From the NCBI RefSeq assembly GCF_000003815.2, contig NC_049990.1, positions 5,798,757-5,862,756 of the forward strand: a stretch of 64,000 nucleotides of DNA, in the 5' to 3' direction. Below, piece by piece: positions 62,001 to 64,000 of the stretch (its first letter is position 1; each line of letters begins with the position of its first letter). Source of the stretch: Branchiostoma floridae (Eukaryota > Chordata > Leptocardii > Amphioxiformes > Branchiostomatidae). A model generated the notes under the pieces. It was not told where the DNA came from. It did no database searches and was given only the letters and a program-made list of their open reading frames with translations. The position numbers and the translations under genes are program-made.

Positions 62001-62389
62001 GAAACAAAGTTTTGAATATTTCATATAAACTTTGCCGGCTTTCTACCCCATGCAGAGACTCATAACCATTACCCTTTAAATGTTTGCCCTATACTATCAT
62101 TCCTCGCTAATGAATCGGTAGTTGTAAATGACATGAAATATCGTTTTGACAACTCAACATTTTTGCACACATGGGTGGTTCATGTAACTTGCCTGCTTGT
62201 GATGTTGTCATGGTAGGAACAAGAGTTTTGAAACTCAAAGACCACTGTTTCTATCGTCAGCAAATGGTATTTTTTTATCTCCTGTAATTTTTTCAACGTC
62301 ACAAAGTAGGATCCTTTATAAGGTCGGTGCAAGACCACTTATAGGCACTGAACTACGCTCACTGTAGCAGCATCTCTTCTCCCTACGTC

Positions 62390-62600
62390 AGACACATTGG
62401 GCTTCAGCAAGTGCGACTGACTGACCCAATAGGCGAAACAGAGGTTACGAAACTGCTTGATCAGGAAAACTCCTTACTCCCATTTAGCCGTAATGGTTTG
62501 CTCCACTCACACCGGAAAGGTCCCCTACTTTTTCGATAAGTGTGGCGGGTTCTTTTACGTGCTCAGTGTGTGGCTCTTCTCGAACTAAGTCGAATTGACA
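62390..62600. mobile_element. SINE-related fragment
   Basis: AAGTGTGGCGGGTTCTTTTA, CGTGCTCAG and TGTGGCTCTTCTCGAAC match the non-tRNA end of the SINE at 31.3 kb. The tRNA-like head is not present, so it is a truncated or rearranged copy. Confidence 0.5.
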
Positions 62601-64000
62601 TTTCTTCTGAAGTTTGAAAACAATGGGCATCTTAAACATGTTCTATCCATCAACAACACCAGCTAATTTACCGGTGATAAAAAGTACGTCTTTTAGCCAT
62701 TACAAAGGGGTCATCAATTCTGCATTCACAGCCAATTACAGTAGTGAAAAATCTCCCAACATGTCCTTAAAAGGGCAGTTTCTTTCTGGTACAGCCTCTC
62801 CCCTGTTGACCACCAATCATTGTTTATGGAAGCTGTGTCTAGAGCTAATAAGGTGATATTCCTTTACGAGTGTGACCCCGCCCATGTGGACAACAATACC
62901 ACCTTATCTTGAGTGATCGCTAACTGTTTCTATTCCAACAGCAAAGTGCATTGAGCCAATTAGGGCACCGCCCCACGGTGAGTGATGGAGACATTCAGCA
63001 CAGCATTAGCGGGGGGTCACGTCTATAACAGCTGAGGTGACCCTGAAAAACGACTCACTGATGATGATTGGTTAACGCTTGTAGCACATGCAGTTTTCAA
63101 TGGGAAACCTGATAGCAATTGATGGTGCAATTAGGAACGTAATAATATATACAAAGTTGACAAATTGCATCATACGTTTTATCACCTGAAGGTTATTTTA
63201 TTACAAGGTGAACACTTGGAAAGTGAAGTAAGTCTTATCTGAACCTACATTTTAGTGGTAAACTTCGACAGTATATTCCAACCATGTATTCTCAAAGATT
63301 ATCCATCAGCCTCTTGGTGTTTAACTTATTTTTAGCACTTTAATCTATACAATACGCCTAAAGGAGACAAAACTAGAATTATCTTTACTTCTGAAGAAGA
63401 CAAACGCTACAAGTTTCATGTTGATCAGAAATAAGAGAAGGATGTTGAGTTGAAAAGAGTTTGCAAGAAGGAAAAAACTTTGAAAAATACACTAATTCCT
63501 GATGAACTGATAAATTGATGAACTGATAGTGTGTGGATATGTAGATATCAATAATGATGACAATACCTTCATTTCGTGTCAGTGAGGTAATTGAAAATAA
63601 CAAGATAAATGGAAATGACTGGCATGACAATGACAATGCGAGACATGTGGCTGCTACAATCTCCTTGGGCTAATGAAGCTTCTTTGATGGAAGCAATGAA
63701 GTACCTCACTTTTTTCCGCAATGGTTCTTTGATTGTAGGAGGAATGTAGACATCATTTGAAAACGCAGAGAAACTAGAATAGCACACTTCTTTCTCAAAC
63801 ATTCAAATACAATTCAATCTCTATAACTGGATAAAAAAATTGCTTCCGGTCGTTTCAAGTGACATCCATCACTCTTCATAAGCTTCACTAGAATGAACCG
63901 GCAGAACAATTCAGTACAAGTACAGCTAACAAGAAAAACTGGTTTGACATGTCAAGTCACTAACTCCTTAAGATCGTGTCTTTTCTAAACGTTAGTAAGT
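62601..64000. other. Right edge, no feature recognised
   Basis: AT-rich unique DNA with no supported gene, transposon end or RNA. It is assigned to the presumed HS6ST intron. Confidence 0.4.

Larger units (their letters stand above)
41385..64000 (-). other. Presumed large intron of HS6ST (at least 22.6 kb)
   Basis: From the exon acceptor at 41385 to the right edge I found no exon of any recognised family on either strand. Vertebrate HS6ST genes also have a very long intron between the anchor/5'-PSB exon and this exon, so the stretch is best explained as that intron. Small repeats and one candidate peptide ORF are listed separately. Apart from these I see nothing in 43.5-45.6, 46.0-47.0, 49.7-51.4, 51.8-58.8 and 59.1-62.3 kb beyond AT-rich, mostly unique DNA. 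Confidence 0.5.

Overview
The window looks like nuclear DNA from a metazoan, most likely a cephalochordate (amphioxus) or another marine invertebrate deuterostome. This rests on recognisable animal genes (MPDU1, CENPI, HS6ST) cut into many short exons with GT-AG introns, AT-rich non-coding DNA and dense low-copy DNA transposons and tRNA-derived SINEs. The species is inferred, not proven. No rRNA gene, intact tRNA gene, CRISPR array or prokaryotic operon was seen.

Left part (1-26.3 kb). The first two exons of MPDU1 lie on the minus strand and run off the left edge. Next come two copies of an unrecognised two-gene cassette in inverted orientation. Copy A is on the minus strand (gene 1 at 6693-7792, gene 2 at 3369-4742). 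Copy B is on the plus strand (gene 1 at 22522-23488, gene 2 at 25063-26247). Each gene has two exons, and exon phases agree between copies. The 14.7 kb between the divergent copies is transposon-derived. It holds an element with G/C-rich inverted ends (about 9.18-16.83 kb) containing a nearly identical 3.28 kb tandem duplication. It also holds a 4.26 kb hAT-like foldback element with an 8 bp target duplication (17562-21818). Both carry the same roughly 160 bp internal tandem repeat.

Middle part (26.3-41.4 kb). A complete CENPI gene (centromere protein I, Mis6 family) lies on the minus strand. It could be read as 19 phase-consistent coding exons giving 724 residues. Three of its exons have extra tandem copies, and every substitution seen among the copies is silent. 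Its introns carry a MULE-like foldback with a 9 bp target duplication, a short hAT element and a SINE. Upstream on the same strand is the last coding exon of a heparan-sulfate 6-O-sulfotransferase (HS6ST).

Right part (41.4-64 kb). No convincing exon of a known family was found. This stretch is best read as the large intron of HS6ST, whose first exon (membrane anchor and 5'-phosphosulfate loop) must lie beyond the right edge. It contains a possible 35-residue secreted-peptide ORF with a TATA box, a Harbinger-like MITE, SINE pieces and several short tandem duplications.

The genes do not form one pathway: MPDU1 acts in ER glycosylation, HS6ST in Golgi heparan sulfate modification and CENPI at the kinetochore. 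The most unusual items are the inverted cassette of unknown function, the silent-only exon duplications in CENPI and the nested foldback elements.
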